Notes: a model not told the origin generated them from the letters alone. DNA of 64,000 bases from SURF-13 sp041695325 (GCA_041695325.1 JBGFRC010000027.1:8979-72978), one strand, 5' to 3'; counted from the stretch's first letter, positions 45,318 through 53,502 are shown. Numbers and translations are program-made.

Positions 45318-46787
45318 TCATTGATTCTCACCTGGAAAATCCTCCTTCTCACGCCCCTGCTGTCGCATCGGCGATGCAGGGGTGTGAGGGATTTCCGTTT
45401 TTTGGAAATCCCGACCTGAGGTTGTTGTGTTTCCGTTTTTTTCAGGGGTGTTGGTGGGGTTGGGAAGGTCAAAAAAAGGTTCAGTTCTCTGAGGACGATC
45501 AACGATCTCTACCTCGATTTTGCAGGCTGGATAATCACCAGGCAATTTCAAAAAACCATGTCGATCTCGCAGATTCATAACCTCGCTCGCCAGCACAATT
45601 TTGCGCATCGCCCGCCTGGTCGAAATCGTTCGACTGTCGCTCTCCCCGTGCGTCTCGCTCGCCTCCTGGCGCTCGACTTCCTGCTCGCCGAGGTGATCGG
45701 ACATCGCCTCCGCCGTGTGATGATCGCCCGCCCGGAGAATCAGCCACGTGCCGAAATTATTCAGCAACGTCCGCGCATCCTCCCTCCCGTAATTGCCCTC
45801 GAGTTGGGACAGCGCCTGTAGCCCAGCGGCCACCACACCGCCGTGCTGGCGGAGTTTAGTTAGCCCATGCTTCAACGAGGATAGTTTTTCCAGCGAGTCC
45901 AGTTCGTCCAGCAGAAAAAATAACCGCCGATTTAGGTCAGGCGGCAAGCTCAGCGCCGCGGACACTGCGATGTCCAGCCAGCAACTAATCAAGGGCCGCA
46001 CCGCGAGGAACATGTCATCACGGTGCGTGATAAACAGGCACCCGTCCCCGTTCTCCACCCACCGCCGCACCGAAAAATCGCCCTCCGCCGGCCACAAGAG
46101 CGGCGGCAAATACGTTGCGAGCACGGCGCGAACACTGCCAAAAAAACGTGCGTTTGCAGAATCGCAATATTGCGCCAGCGGGTGCCCGGCCAGGAGCGCC
46201 CGAAGCTCCTCGGGCGGAGCCTGGGACAAGAGATAGACCAGCCGCTCTGTGTCCGCCTCCCCGCGCTCGGCGAGGCGCTGGGAAACGGCGGCGTAGAGAG
46301 ATTGGGCGTTTTGGTGCCACTCAGCCGCCGCTCCCGCACCGTCCGGAATAATTGCCCTCGCCAGCCGCGTGTGGTCGTAGGCTGATCGTATCTCGTTAAA
46401 TGGAGTCCAGCCCTCGCCTCGCGCATCAAACGGGTTCAGGATTTTGTCCCCCTGGCGCGCGAATTTGCTGTAGTAGCTCCCGTTTGGATCGTTGATTATG
46501 GCTCGCTGCCCGCGCGCGCGGACGCCCTCCAAAAGCTCGGAAAAAGCCAAGCTCTTCCCGCTGCCGGTTGCCCCGCAAAACAGCAGGTGCCGCGTTTCGA
46601 GATCGCGCGGCAGCGGAATCCCCGCCACGGTGAGGCGCTGCGGGCACTGCTTTCGCCCGCCTCCGAACAAATCAAAAAATCTCATCAACCAACCCTCCAA
46701 AATTTTTCGCGGCGCAACTGCGGCTCTTTGCGCCATTTCTATCTCCGCCGCCGCTCCTCGCGGCGCAAACAAGGCGCTTTGCGCCAT
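45318..46787 (-). CDS. VirD4/TrwB-type coupling ATPase
   Basis: 489 aa. Delivers the relaxosome to the mating channel. Walker A GATGSGKS near residue 90, Walker B LFFLLDELDSL near 295, and LRQHGGVVAAGLQALSQLEG typical of the family. The N-terminus lacks obvious transmembrane helices; the usual TM domain seems to be encoded separately by the two upstream genes. ATG 46787 has gggagg upstream and overlaps the preceding stop. The first 25 residues contain an imperfect repeat (MAQSALFAPRG / MAQRAAVAPRK). The C-terminal tail is polar and Pro/Asn-rich. Confidence 0.85.
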   Translation of the reverse strand: MAQSALFAPRGAAAEIEMAQRAAVAPRKILEGWLMRFFDLFGGGRKQCPQRLTVAGIPLPRDLETRHLLFCGATGSGKSLAFSELLEGVRARGQRAIINDPNGSYYSKFARQGDKILNPFDARGEGWTPFNEIRSAYDHTRLARAIIPDGAGAAAEWHQNAQSLYAAVSQRLAERGEADTERLVYLLSQAPPEELRALLAGHPLAQYCDSANARFFGSVRAVLATYLPPLLWPAEGDFSVRRWVENGDGCLFITHRDDMFLAVRPLISCWLDIAVSAALSLPPDLNRRLFFLLDELDSLEKLSSLKHGLTKLRQHGGVVAAGLQALSQLEGNYGREDARTLLNNFGTWLILRAGDHHTAEAMSDHLGEQEVERQEASETHGESDSRTISTRRAMRKIVLASEVMNLRDRHGFLKLPGDYPACKIEVEIVDRPQRTEPFFDLPNPTNTPEKNGNTTTSGRDFQKTEIPHTPASPMRQQGREKEDFPGENQ

Positions 46788-47240
46788 CAGTCCTCCCTGA
46801 TCACCCTGCGGCGAAGCTCGTCCAACCCCGCCGGTTCCCCGCGCGCTCGTTCTTTTCCCTCCGCGCGCTCCACCAACGCCGCCACTTCCTGCGACGTTGC
46901 CAACCCGCCCCCGCGCAGCACCGCGTCCGCCTCCGCGCCGGTGCGCGCCCCTGTCCACAGCTCGTGGCCGAGCAAATTCATGGCCGTCCCTCCGAGCGCG
47001 AGCGCCCCTCCAGCCCCAGGGTCAAGCGCCGCGACGGGTATCGAGGCAAACACCGCCACCAGCCCGCCGCAGGCCGCCAGCGCCGCCGCCCGCGCGGCGT
47101 GGCCCCATCCTCCCCCGCCACCCCTCTCGGCGAAGCGCCAGGGCCGCCCGCAGGGGCACGGTGAGCCAGCCAAACAATATGCCCCAGCGCCAGATCAGTC
47201 GGAATTGCCATCCGAAAAATTTGAGCAATAGATACTCCAC
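46787..47240 (-). CDS. Membrane protein related to a coupling-protein N-terminus, frameshifted
   Basis: GTG 47240, with ggggagga upstream, starts a frame reading VEYLLLKFFGWQFRLIWRWG then ILFGWLTVPLRAALAL. A single-base shift near the G-runs on the coding strand (47104-47125) moves to the frame with AALAACGGLVAVFASIPVAA and the C-terminus DAVLRGGGLATSQEV...ELRRRVIRED. Without the shift neither half has a good start and stop. The restored protein would be ~150 aa with two or three helices. The end resembles that of the upstream gene. Confidence 0.55.
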
Positions 47241-47242
47241 TA

Positions 47243-47677
47243 TTAATCCTCCCCAATCCTGCGCCGCAACTCGCGCGCGTCCACCACCACGCCGCCGCGC
47301 AACACGTCGTCGCGCTCGCCCCTGCGCCGCCAATGCCACAGGGCGGTGCCTACCGCTGCCGCCGTGAGCATGCCCAGCACCAGCGCCAGCGCCAGCAACC
47401 AGTTAAAAAGTTCGTGCGCCTCCTGCGGTGCTCGCGCCGCCAGCTCCCTCGCGGTATAAAAAATTCGGTTGAGTCCGTCCCGCGCGCCTGAACCCCCGGG
47501 CACCCAAGCCAAAAATTTCGCCTCAACAAAAATCCACCAGTCCACCCAGCGAGATTCGCCAAAAATTTTTCCCAGCAGATAAAAAAATCCCGCGCTGAGC
47601 GCCAGGGCCAGCACGAAATAACGAACGGCCCGTTGAGCAACCCCCGCGCTCCCGCGCACCCTGATCCCCGTACTCAC
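47243..47677 (-). CDS. Membrane protein resembling a coupling-protein N-terminal domain
   Basis: 144 aa. Two helices ([20 protein letters not shown] and [20 protein letters not shown]) enclose a ~60-residue loop, followed by a basic [16 protein letters not shown] and [15 protein letters not shown]. That order is the N-terminal architecture of TraD/TrwB coupling proteins up to the RG-x-E segment before the ATPase domain. GTG start overlapping the previous stop. Interpreted as part of a split coupling protein (inference). Confidence 0.6.
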   Translation of the reverse strand: MSTGIRVRGSAGVAQRAVRYFVLALALSAGFFYLLGKIFGESRWVDWWIFVEAKFLAWVPGGSGARDGLNRIFYTARELAARAPQEAHELFNWLLALALVLGMLTAAAVGTALWHWRRRGERDDVLRGGVVVDARELRRRIGED

Positions 47678-48360
47678 TTTCCGCCCCTCGTTTTTTCAAG
47701 ACCCTGCGCCGCCGCCCGCGCGGCGCGGGCGGCCAGAACGTATTGCGCGCCATCCCCCGCAACCCCGTGGCTGCGGAGCGCCTTCTGGCGAGCCTCTTCT
47801 GCCGGCGTTGCGCCGGCTGGCTCGTCAATGGCGCGTGTATAGCCGCAATCTGGGTAACCCGTACAGCCAACGAATTTACCGTGCCTCCCTCGCCTGGAGG
47901 TGAGCGGTTTTTGGCACTGAGGACAATCACCAAAATCAACAGACTGGCACTGTAGAGTTCTTGGAGAGTTAACTGAAGTACTAGAGTCACTCTGGGTGAC
48001 CGCCTTTTTGCACTTAGGATGACCACCTTTATCACCCAGGATGACCACCTTTTTATCAAGGCGGTCACTCTGGGTGACCACCTTTTCCGGCCACGCCAGG
48101 CGGTAATCATGCCTGGCCCAGCGCTGATCCCCGAAACCGTGTTTTCCGATCGTTATCCACCCGCCGCCAGCCGCAATTTTCAAGTGCCGGATGACCGTGA
48201 ATCGCGCCAGCGCCGTCTCCCGTGAGAGGCGTGAAATTGAGGGATAGCACGACTCGCCGGCGTCGTTCATGTGGCACGCGAGGGTCAGCAGGACATGGCG
48301 CGTAGTGGCCGGCAAATCTGAGTCCAAGATCGCCGCTCTCCACGTGAAAAATTTCTTCAC
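47674..48360 (-). CDS. Helix-turn-helix protein with topoisomerase-type zinc ribbon (putative replication/regulatory protein)
   Basis: 228 aa. The N-terminal domain ([40 protein letters not shown]) matches the helix-turn-helix fold found in replication initiators and phage regulators. A middle segment repeats KVVTQSD/KVVILGD/AVTQSD, encoded by iteron-like DNA. The C-terminal CPQCQKPL...[12 protein letters not shown] is a C4 topoisomerase-type zinc finger. The GTG start overlaps the stop of a 31-aa ORF. It could initiate replication of the excised element or regulate transfer; neither is proven. Confidence 0.65.
   Translation of the reverse strand: MKKFFTWRAAILDSDLPATTRHVLLTLACHMNDAGESCYPSISRLSRETALARFTVIRHLKIAAGGGWITIGKHGFGDQRWARHDYRLAWPEKVVTQSDRLDKKVVILGDKGGHPKCKKAVTQSDSSTSVNSPRTLQCQSVDFGDCPQCQKPLTSRRGRHGKFVGCTGYPDCGYTRAIDEPAGATPAEEARQKALRSHGVAGDGAQYVLAARAARAAAQGLEKTRGGK
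47994..48086. repeat. Iteron-like repeats inside the helix-turn-helix gene
   Basis: Four copies of a motif g(g/a)(g)tgacc(g/a)ccttt begin at 47994, 48017, 48039 and 48072, spacings 23, 22 and 33 bp; copies 1 and 4 also carry the dyad gtcac-tctgg-gtgac. The ~22-bp period is that of iterons. The coding strand translates them as a repeated peptide. Confidence 0.65.
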
Positions 48361-48452
48361 CCCTGCTCCCCATCCAGCAGCCGCGCGATAGCTACTGTGC
48401 GAAAGTAGACGCGCCGCCCGATCTTGACGCGCGCGGCATTGAATTTAGTCAT
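48357..48452 (-). CDS. 31-residue ORF, truncated copy of the 74-residue DNA-binding-like protein
   Basis: Encodes [20 protein letters not shown] and then [10 protein letters not shown], nearly identical to the C-terminus of the protein at 48906-49130. Its stop overlaps the next gene's GTG, so it may act as a leader peptide for translational coupling. Either a partial duplication or a minimal functional derivative. Confidence 0.55.
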   Translation of the reverse strand: MTKFNAARVKIGRRVYFRTVAIARLLDGEQG

Positions 48453-48466
48453 GATTTTTTCCAGAT

Positions 48467-48498
48467 CCGCGACCCCAGACGCAAGTCTGGGGTCGCGG
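48467..48498. terminator. Strong hairpin
   Basis: 14-bp perfect stem ccgcgaccccagac / gtctggggtcgcgg with a gcaa loop, between the 100-aa gene and the 31-residue ORF. No T tract on either strand; may be a terminator or processing site. Confidence 0.5.
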
Positions 48499-48503
48499 CC
48501 TTG

Positions 48504-48806
48504 TCACGAGGTTAGGTCTGGAATCTCCTCCCCGAACAGCTCGCGGTAAAGATCGGTTTCGTTGCGGCGCATTACCGCCTCCTTCGCCTCCTCCTCGCTC
48601 ACTACTTTGGCGTAGTCACGCTCGCCCTGCCATTGCGTGCCATGACAAAGGTAGAATTGCCCTGACCGCGTCCGCCCGACACCTAGATGGCGTCCGGTAC
48701 TACCGCACGTAAAATTGCCGCCGTCCCAGTCGTCGAGATTTTCGGTGTAGCTGACGCGCCCGACGCAGCGCTCGCCGTCGTACAGAGGTACCTTATAACC
48801 ACTCAT
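48504..48806 (-). CDS. Hypothetical protein
   Basis: 100 aa, soluble. Repeated Gly/aromatic pattern (YDGERCVGRVSYTENLDDWD; HLGVGRTRSGQFYLCHGTQW) suggests a beta-rich fold; the C-terminus is acidic and helical. ATG 48806 preceded by ggag. No family recognised. Part of the regulatory end of the element. Confidence 0.6.
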   Translation of the reverse strand: MSGYKVPLYDGERCVGRVSYTENLDDWDGGNFTCGSTGRHLGVGRTRSGQFYLCHGTQWQGERDYAKVVSEEEAKEAVMRRNETDLYRELFGEEIPDLTS

Positions 48807-48905
48807 TTTGCGACTCCTGACCTCAATGCCGGAGGTCTCACGGTGCCGATCAGGCCGGACCGGCTACGGTAGTTTGGCTGGCTCACTTTAGATGTGCGTA
48901 CGGAG

Positions 48906-49130
48906 TCACCCCTGTTCCTCCCCATCCAGCAAGCGGGCAATCTCGACCGTGCGAAAATACACGCGCCGCCCGATTTTTATACGCGCTGAATTTAGCTGCT
49001 GCGCATACGCGGAATTTCGCCGCAAGCTAATCCTCAAGCCGTCGCGCGTGCGGTGCAGAACGCCGCTCAGCTGATCAAAATTCATCAGCGGCCCAAAACG
49101 GTCCATCAAATGCTTCGCGGTTGTATCCAT
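48906..49130 (-). CDS. Small DNA-binding-like protein (possible excisionase/AlpA-type)
   Basis: 74 aa from ATG 49130 (MDTTAKHLMDRFGPLMNFDQ). LMNFDQLSGVLHRTRDGLRI fits a helix-turn-helix and [20 protein letters not shown] fits the wing and following helix of AlpA/excisionase-like proteins. Divergent from the 430-aa gene at 49250, sharing the intergenic promoter region. Its C-terminus is duplicated at 48357-48452. Confidence 0.6.
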   Translation of the reverse strand: MDTTAKHLMDRFGPLMNFDQLSGVLHRTRDGLRISLRRNSAYAQQLNSARIKIGRRVYFRTVEIARLLDGEEQG

Positions 49131-49189
49131 TCTCCAAACCTCATTATTGAAAGTGAGCGCATCGTTACGCACATTCGACCACAAAAACC

Positions 49190-49218
49190 TTGACTGTCAA
49201 CGTCGCGTGTCCTATAGT
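49190..49218 (+). promoter_or_regulatory. Sigma-70-type promoter for the 49250 gene
   Basis: -35 TTGACT (49190-49195), 17-bp spacer, -10 TATAGT (49213-49218). Predicted transcription start is ~25 bp before ATG 49250. The -35 lies where a TTG start would otherwise extend the frame, supporting the downstream ATG. Confidence 0.6.
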
Positions 49219-49249
49219 TAGGTTTACCACCTTGACGGGACTAGGCTGG

Positions 49250-50542
49250 ATGCAAGACCTCGATTATTTTTTTACTTGGCTAAAGGCGCGCATTCACTAC
49301 TCCATCCACGCGCGACACGTCGTCGCGCCCGCTGCATGGCTCGCTTGGCCTGGCGTGCTAAAAAAGCTGGATCGAGTTGCGCCGAGCCATCCATTTCACA
49401 AGTTGCAGGCCCGCCCTGATTCAGCGACCCTCCTCTCCGCGATGGATACAGCAATCGCCCGCGCCACGCAGCAGCTCAGAGGGCCAGAGCGAAAACTGCT
49501 AAGAGAAGCGCTGCGACTGGATCAGTTGCCAAAACCCTCTAAGCGCTGCCTCGTTGCGCTCAAGGGGGTAAGCAATGGCCGACTGGGGGCAGATGCACAA
49601 AACTGCCTCGAAGCCGGGCGAGACTTGTTTTACATCGCGGAGAGCCTGGCCGACTTATCTTCTTCCTGGCCGCTCCGCTTCCCGCGCAAAGATAGCGCGC
49701 CGCCTGAATCACCAAATCCCGCCCTCGCAATTATCGCCGCCGCCGGATATGGACTTCTGCTGCACGGTCTGTCGCTCGCAAGGAAGTCCGCCGGCGCGCG
49801 CCGCAGGTGGTGCAAAAGCTGTTTCCGGCTTGCGAGCAATGGTTCCCACTGCGAGGTCCATTTGCACACCCGGGACCACGCCGCTCGCCGAGCAGCCACG
49901 TCGACACACGAGACGCCCTCCTCGCCGCGCAAACACCAAACGAGACTCAATCGAGACCTCCGAGTGCAGCGCGCGATGAGCGGAGAAGAAAGGAAACTAA
50001 TCCATCGCCAGCAATACCTCATTGATAGCCTGAAGGCCGCGGCGCTTACCAGACCCCACGATGCCGATCACGCCATCACAGAGTGGTCGGAGTGGCACGC
50101 GCGGTTTTACGGCCGCGCGAGCCTTCCCGCAAAGGCGGAGCGGTGGAAAGGGTGGCTTATGTGGGAACTGCTGATGAACCCACGAGTTGCAGCGATCACC
50201 GCAGACGGTGCAACGCTCAAGACCGAAATTGAAAAAGCCACAGACTGGCACGCGGCCCGCCGCGTGCTGCGGACTTACTTGCAGCGCAATGAGTTTTCCA
50301 GCGACACACAAGTTTGGAGCTTGACCCTGGAAATGGCCGAGCACTGGCTAAAGATGGTCGAGAAATACGGCGACGCACGGAAGTCCGCCGGCGCGGCCAC
50401 CGTCTCGAAGATACAAGAGAAAGCCAGGCAGGGAATGACGCGCGCCCAGATCGCCCGAGAGCTTGGATTGTCTCGCATGGCGATTACCAAGGCCGTCCAA
50501 CGCGACCCGTGGCTGCGCGAGCATTTCTCGGTAACCGCATGA
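49250..50542 (+). CDS. Hypothetical protein with C-terminal helix-turn-helix
   Basis: 430 aa from ATG 49250, chosen because the promoter overlaps the alternative TTG at 49190. N-terminal region of unknown fold (DLDYFFTWLKARIHYSIHAR), a central CKSCF...C-H cluster (~185-205) that could bind zinc, a Trp-rich helical region, and a C-terminal resolvase-like helix-turn-helix (MTRAQIARELGLSRMAITKA, ~395-415). Possibly a regulator or DNA-processing protein of the element; no homologous family recognised. Confidence 0.6.
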   Translation: MQDLDYFFTWLKARIHYSIHARHVVAPAAWLAWPGVLKKLDRVAPSHPFHKLQARPDSATLLSAMDTAIARATQQLRGPERKLLREALRLDQLPKPSKRCLVALKGVSNGRLGADAQNCLEAGRDLFYIAESLADLSSSWPLRFPRKDSAPPESPNPALAIIAAAGYGLLLHGLSLARKSAGARRRWCKSCFRLASNGSHCEVHLHTRDHAARRAATSTHETPSSPRKHQTRLNRDLRVQRAMSGEERKLIHRQQYLIDSLKAAALTRPHDADHAITEWSEWHARFYGRASLPAKAERWKGWLMWELLMNPRVAAITADGATLKTEIEKATDWHAARRVLRTYLQRNEFSSDTQVWSLTLEMAEHWLKMVEKYGDARKSAGAATVSKIQEKARQGMTRAQIARELGLSRMAITKAVQRDPWLREHFSVTA

Positions 50543-50552
50543 TAAAAGTACA

Positions 50553-50581
50553 TTGACAATTATCACTTGTCTATGTAGGAT
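50553..50581 (+). promoter_or_regulatory. Promoter upstream of the higBA-like genes
   Basis: -35 TTGACA (50553-50558), 17-bp spacer, -10-like TAGGAT (50576-50581). The spacer contains gacaattatcacttgtc, an imperfect dyad suitable for antitoxin binding. Confidence 0.5.
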
Positions 50582-50609
50582 GGTTAAAGAATAATGATGG
50601 GGCGGCGCA

Positions 50610-50888
50610 TTGATCCAGAACTTCCGGCATAAAGGCCTGCAACGCCTCTATGAGAAGGCTGATCGTAAGGGCCTCTCGCCAGAGATGACGCCAAAGATCA
50701 AGCGGATCGTGGCGCGCCTCGATGTGGCGGCAGGCCCGGAGATGATGAACCTGCCCGGCTTGAAGCTGCACCCCCTCAAGGGAAGGCTCAAAGGCTTCTG
50801 GTCCGTGTGGGTTACGGGCAACTGGCGGATCATCTTCCGCTTTGACGGAGGCCATGCATACGATGTTGACCTTATTGATTATCACTGA
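50610..50888 (+). CDS. higB: HigB-like toxin (RelE superfamily)
   Basis: 92 aa mRNA-interferase-type toxin. [20 protein letters not shown], then [20 protein letters not shown] and [20 protein letters not shown] match HigB/RelE proteins, with the C-terminal R...F and D-x-D-Y-H tail. TTG start is used because nearby ATGs are in other frames. Toxin-first order followed 20 bp later by a HigA antitoxin is diagnostic of HigBA. Confidence 0.87.
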   Translation: MIQNFRHKGLQRLYEKADRKGLSPEMTPKIKRIVARLDVAAGPEMMNLPGLKLHPLKGRLKGFWSVWVTGNWRIIFRFDGGHAYDVDLIDYH

Positions 50889-50908
50889 CTGGGACAGGAG
50901 GTAGTCTA

Positions 50909-51226
50909 ATGCCGATGAAAGAACCACCGCACCCTGGATTATCGGTGCGCCATGATTGCCTGGAGCCGCTCGGAATTTCGATCACGGAGGGGGCGATGAT
51001 TCTTGGCGTGACCCGCCAGGCTTTAAACAACCTTGTGAACGGCAAGACCGGAATTTCTCCGGAAATGGCGATCCGCCTCGACAAGGCCTTCGGCGGCACG
51101 GCCGAGGCTTGGCTCTCGCTCCAGACTGCCTATGATCTCGCCCGGGCGAGGAAAAAGGAGCGCTCGATTGCGGTGAGGCGATACGTTGTAAAAAACGGCG
51201 GGGAACAGATTTTGGCTCGAAACTAA
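50909..51226 (+). CDS. higA: HigA-like antitoxin
   Basis: 105 aa. Xre-type helix-turn-helix [20 protein letters not shown] then [20 protein letters not shown], as in the HigA/VapI family; binds its toxin and its own promoter. Good Shine-Dalgarno (caggagg). Its TAA overlaps the integrase stop on the other strand by 2 bp, so the pair converges with int at the element's right end. Confidence 0.9.
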   Translation: MPMKEPPHPGLSVRHDCLEPLGISITEGAMILGVTRQALNNLVNGKTGISPEMAIRLDKAFGGTAEAWLSLQTAYDLARARKKERSIAVRRYVVKNGGEQILARN

Positions 51227-52269
51227 CGCCCCGGCAGCAATCGATCCAGCTTCTCCACTAAGTCCTCCGCCCGCAGGTGCGTATAGCGGCGGAGCATCTG
51301 CATGGACTTGTGGCCGGACACCGCGCTTACTTCCTGGTCGCTCAGTCCCGCCTCGACCAGGCGGCTGACGGCTTCATGCCGCAGGTCGTGGAAGCGCAAG
51401 TCGTTTAAGCCCGCCCGCTCGCGCGTGATCACCCATTGCGATTTCAACGCCCACGGCCTGCGCTTTCCGTCGCGCCCTGGCCCGCCGAAAAAAACCAGAT
51501 CGGTGTCTATCGGGCGCACCGGATTGGCGAGCGCGGTGCGGAAGGCTTCCGCCGCGGCCAAGGTCAAGGGCACTGTCCGCGCGGCTTCGTTCTTGGTGTC
51601 GTAGAGTCGGACCACGCGCCGGCCAAGATCAATCTGACGCCGGCGCAGGGTAAGTATTTCCGATGCGCGCATGCCGGTCTCAATCGCAATGCGCACGATC
51701 CAGCCCAGCATCGGGTTGCTGTGGGCGTCGGCGTGCATCAACAGACGCTGCTGCTCATCGGCGCTCAGGCGCCGGTCGCGGCCCTGCCCAGGGCTTGGCT
51801 TGCGGATGTTCTTGATGGGGTTGTACGCAAGCCCCAAACCCCACTCCCGAATCGCCACGCTGAACAAATGGCTGAGCAGCGCCAGCTCGAGGCGCACCGT
51901 ATTGTTGGACAGGCCCGCCGCGATTCGCGCGTCCCGATACTTCGCCGCCAGTTCGGCGGTAATCGCCGCCAGCGAATACCTGCCGAAAAACTCATCCAGC
52001 GGCTTTGCCTTCACGACCTCCGCTTTCTGCGTCGAGGGTTTTTTCGTCGTGGTGACTTCGCTCAGATAGCGCCGCAGCGCGGCGCTGAAGGTCATGCGTT
52101 CGGACGGCGTGCGCTGGATGTGGACGCCGCGCACCATCTCATCCTCAACTCGCCGCGCCCAATCTTCGGCGTCGCGTTTGGTGCGGAAAGTCTTGACCGT
52201 GGCCGGCCAGCCGACCCGGCGGATGACGGCCTTCCAGGTGTTCGAGGGTGTCTTGGTGATGGTCGCCAT
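51223..52269 (-). CDS. int: Tyrosine recombinase (integrase) of the element
   Basis: 348 aa from ATG 52269 ([10 protein letters not shown]), preceded by a ggag Shine-Dalgarno; the frame continues to 52356 but without a good start. An N-terminal arm-binding region, a SAM-like core-binding domain (~65-145) and a catalytic domain with Arg in [24 protein letters not shown] (His and Arg), GHKS (His) and the nucleophile Tyr in MLRRYTHL. Located ~110 bp from the tRNA-Phe attachment site, so it catalyses integration and excision there. Confidence 0.94.
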   Translation of the reverse strand: MATITKTPSNTWKAVIRRVGWPATVKTFRTKRDAEDWARRVEDEMVRGVHIQRTPSERMTFSAALRRYLSEVTTTKKPSTQKAEVVKAKPLDEFFGRYSLAAITAELAAKYRDARIAAGLSNNTVRLELALLSHLFSVAIREWGLGLAYNPIKNIRKPSPGQGRDRRLSADEQQRLLMHADAHSNPMLGWIVRIAIETGMRASEILTLRRRQIDLGRRVVRLYDTKNEAARTVPLTLAAAEAFRTALANPVRPIDTDLVFFGGPGRDGKRRPWALKSQWVITRERAGLNDLRFHDLRHEAVSRLVEAGLSDQEVSAVSGHKSMQMLRRYTHLRAEDLVEKLDRLLPGR

Positions 52270-52377
52270 GGTGCGAGCTCCGCGTTGGCACTGTACCGAA
52301 ACTGTACCGAAAGGCGAAAAGAAAGGCAAGCGGTTTACGGGATGGCTATGTAACACATTGTTTTATTGTGGGAGTTT

Positions 52378-52423
52378 TGGTGGCCAGGGACGGAATCGAA
52401 CCGCCGACACGGGGATTTTCAGT
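52378..52423. repeat. attR: 46-bp repeat inside tRNA-Phe
   Basis: Right-hand copy of the 46-bp repeat at 36104-36149; it forms the 3' part of the functional tRNA gene, so integration keeps the tRNA intact. Confidence 0.93.
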
Positions 52424-52453
52424 CCCCTGCTCTACCAACTGAGCTACCTGGCC
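52378..52453 (-). tRNA. tRNA-Phe (GAA)
   Basis: 76-nt cloverleaf on the minus strand: acceptor ggccagg pairing with cctggcc, D arm gctcagttggtagagc, anticodon loop ctgaaaatc with GAA, T arm cggcggttcgattccg, and encoded CCA. Serves as the attachment site of the element. Confidence 0.96.
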
Positions 52454-52700
52454 CTGATAAACCTCTATGATGCCGTCCTTGGCTTAACGGCATCGTCATG
52501 CTACACACCCGCCCAGCCTTCCTTGGCTGGGCGTTCGCTCGCTTCGCAAGCTCACCCAACTGAGCTACCTGGCCTCTATGAACTTCAAGGATGCCGTCCA
52601 TGGCGGAACTGCATCTCAATTTTTCACACCAGCCCAGCCATCCTTGGCTGGTCGCTCGCTGCTACGCAGCTCGCCCAACTGAGCTACCTGGCCCAAAGGC
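52454..52700 (-). repeat. Two tRNA-derived tandem units upstream of tRNA-Phe
   Basis: The 19-bp 5' tRNA part (ccaactgagctacctggcc on the plus strand) recurs at 52556-52574 and 52675-52693, about 120 bp apart, the same spacing as from the real tRNA (52435-52453). Each unit also carries a small hairpin (cagcc-ttcctt-ggctg or cagccatccttggctg) and a gcgagc/gctcgc stem. Neither unit has an anticodon or 3' half. Confidence 0.8.
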
Positions 52701-52746
52701 AACGAAGGGCCGTATATTGTACCCTGTCAGGTACGGGCGATAAAGA

Positions 52747-53502
52747 TCAGGCGATGACTATTTCCGGCAGCTCCGCCGAACGCGTGCCGGGCAGGGGATG
52801 GTTGTCCACGCCGTGGTAGGTGAAGACCAGGGAAAATTTGGTGTGCGCGGTCTGGTTGCGGCCCGCGGCGTGCAGAGTGCGGCAGTGGAAAAACACCACG
52901 TCGCCCGGCTCCAGCTCGGCCAGGCGCGCCGTGGCGATGAGGGCCTGATTTTGCGGGAGATCGGTGCGGAAAAAGGTCGCGGCGTCGAAACGATCCGGCG
53001 CAAACTCCATTTTATGGCTGCCGGGGATGAATTTGAGCGCGCCGTTGTCCGCGCGCTCGGCGCCGAGCGCAAGCCACACGCTGATAAGCTCCGGCTTCTC
53101 GAATGACCAATAGCGGATGTCCTGGTGCCACAGGGTGTCGCTGCTGTAGCGCGGCTGTTTGGTCATCAAGCTGTTGTGATGGGCCTGCGACAGCCTGAGA
53201 TCAGGGCCGAGCAGTTGCGTGAGGCGCGCGCTGACTGCGGGATGCGCCGCCCAGTCGCGGAACAGGGCGCCTCGCGCGTAAACCTGCAACAGGCGCCGCA
53301 CCGTGCGCCCGCCCGGCGCCTCGCGCGAAGGCGGCGCGCCCGGATAGTGCAGATCGGCCTCGTATTCCACCGCGCCTGCTTCGCGCGCCAGCGCTTCTTC
53401 GGCATGCGCCTTCATGCGCGCGCATAGCTCGCGCGGCGCGAGCCGGCGCACAATGAGGCAGCCATCACGGTTAAAGCGTGTGATTTCGTCCGGCGTGAAC
53501 AT
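52747..53502 (-). CDS. Phytanoyl-CoA dioxygenase (PhyH) family protein
   Basis: Fe(II)/2-oxoglutarate-dependent dioxygenase, 251 aa. The iron-binding HxD is in LWHQDIRYW; the distal His is in FHCRTLHAAGRNQT with the 2-oxoglutarate Arg shortly after. GDVVFFHCRTLH and PGSHKMEF are family landmarks. Soluble. Substrate unknown. Divergent from uvrD. Confidence 0.85.
   Translation of the reverse strand: MFTPDEITRFNRDGCLIVRRLAPRELCARMKAHAEEALAREAGAVEYEADLHYPGAPPSREAPGGRTVRRLLQVYARGALFRDWAAHPAVSARLTQLLGPDLRLSQAHHNSLMTKQPRYSSDTLWHQDIRYWSFEKPELISVWLALGAERADNGALKFIPGSHKMEFAPDRFDAATFFRTDLPQNQALIATARLAELEPGDVVFFHCRTLHAAGRNQTAHTKFSLVFTYHGVDNHPLPGTRSAELPEIVIA

Larger units (their letters stand above)
36104..52423. 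mobile_element. Integrative mobilizable element in tRNA-Phe
   Basis: About 16.3 kb bounded by a 46-bp direct repeat equal to the 3' portion of tRNA-Phe. The recombinase gene lies at the right end beside the intact tRNA. Contents: Pmp3-like peptide, EEP-family enzyme, TrbL- and TrbJ-like proteins, MobF relaxase, accessory protein, coupling ATPase, a putative replication protein, HigBA-like pair. No VirB4, VirB9/10 or pilin-type genes are recognised, so it is probably mobilizable rather than self-transmissible. Confidence 0.88.

Noticed and set aside
52556..52693. Additional tRNA genes next to tRNA-Phe
   Set aside because: Only the 5' ~19 bases match; no anticodon or T arm follows.
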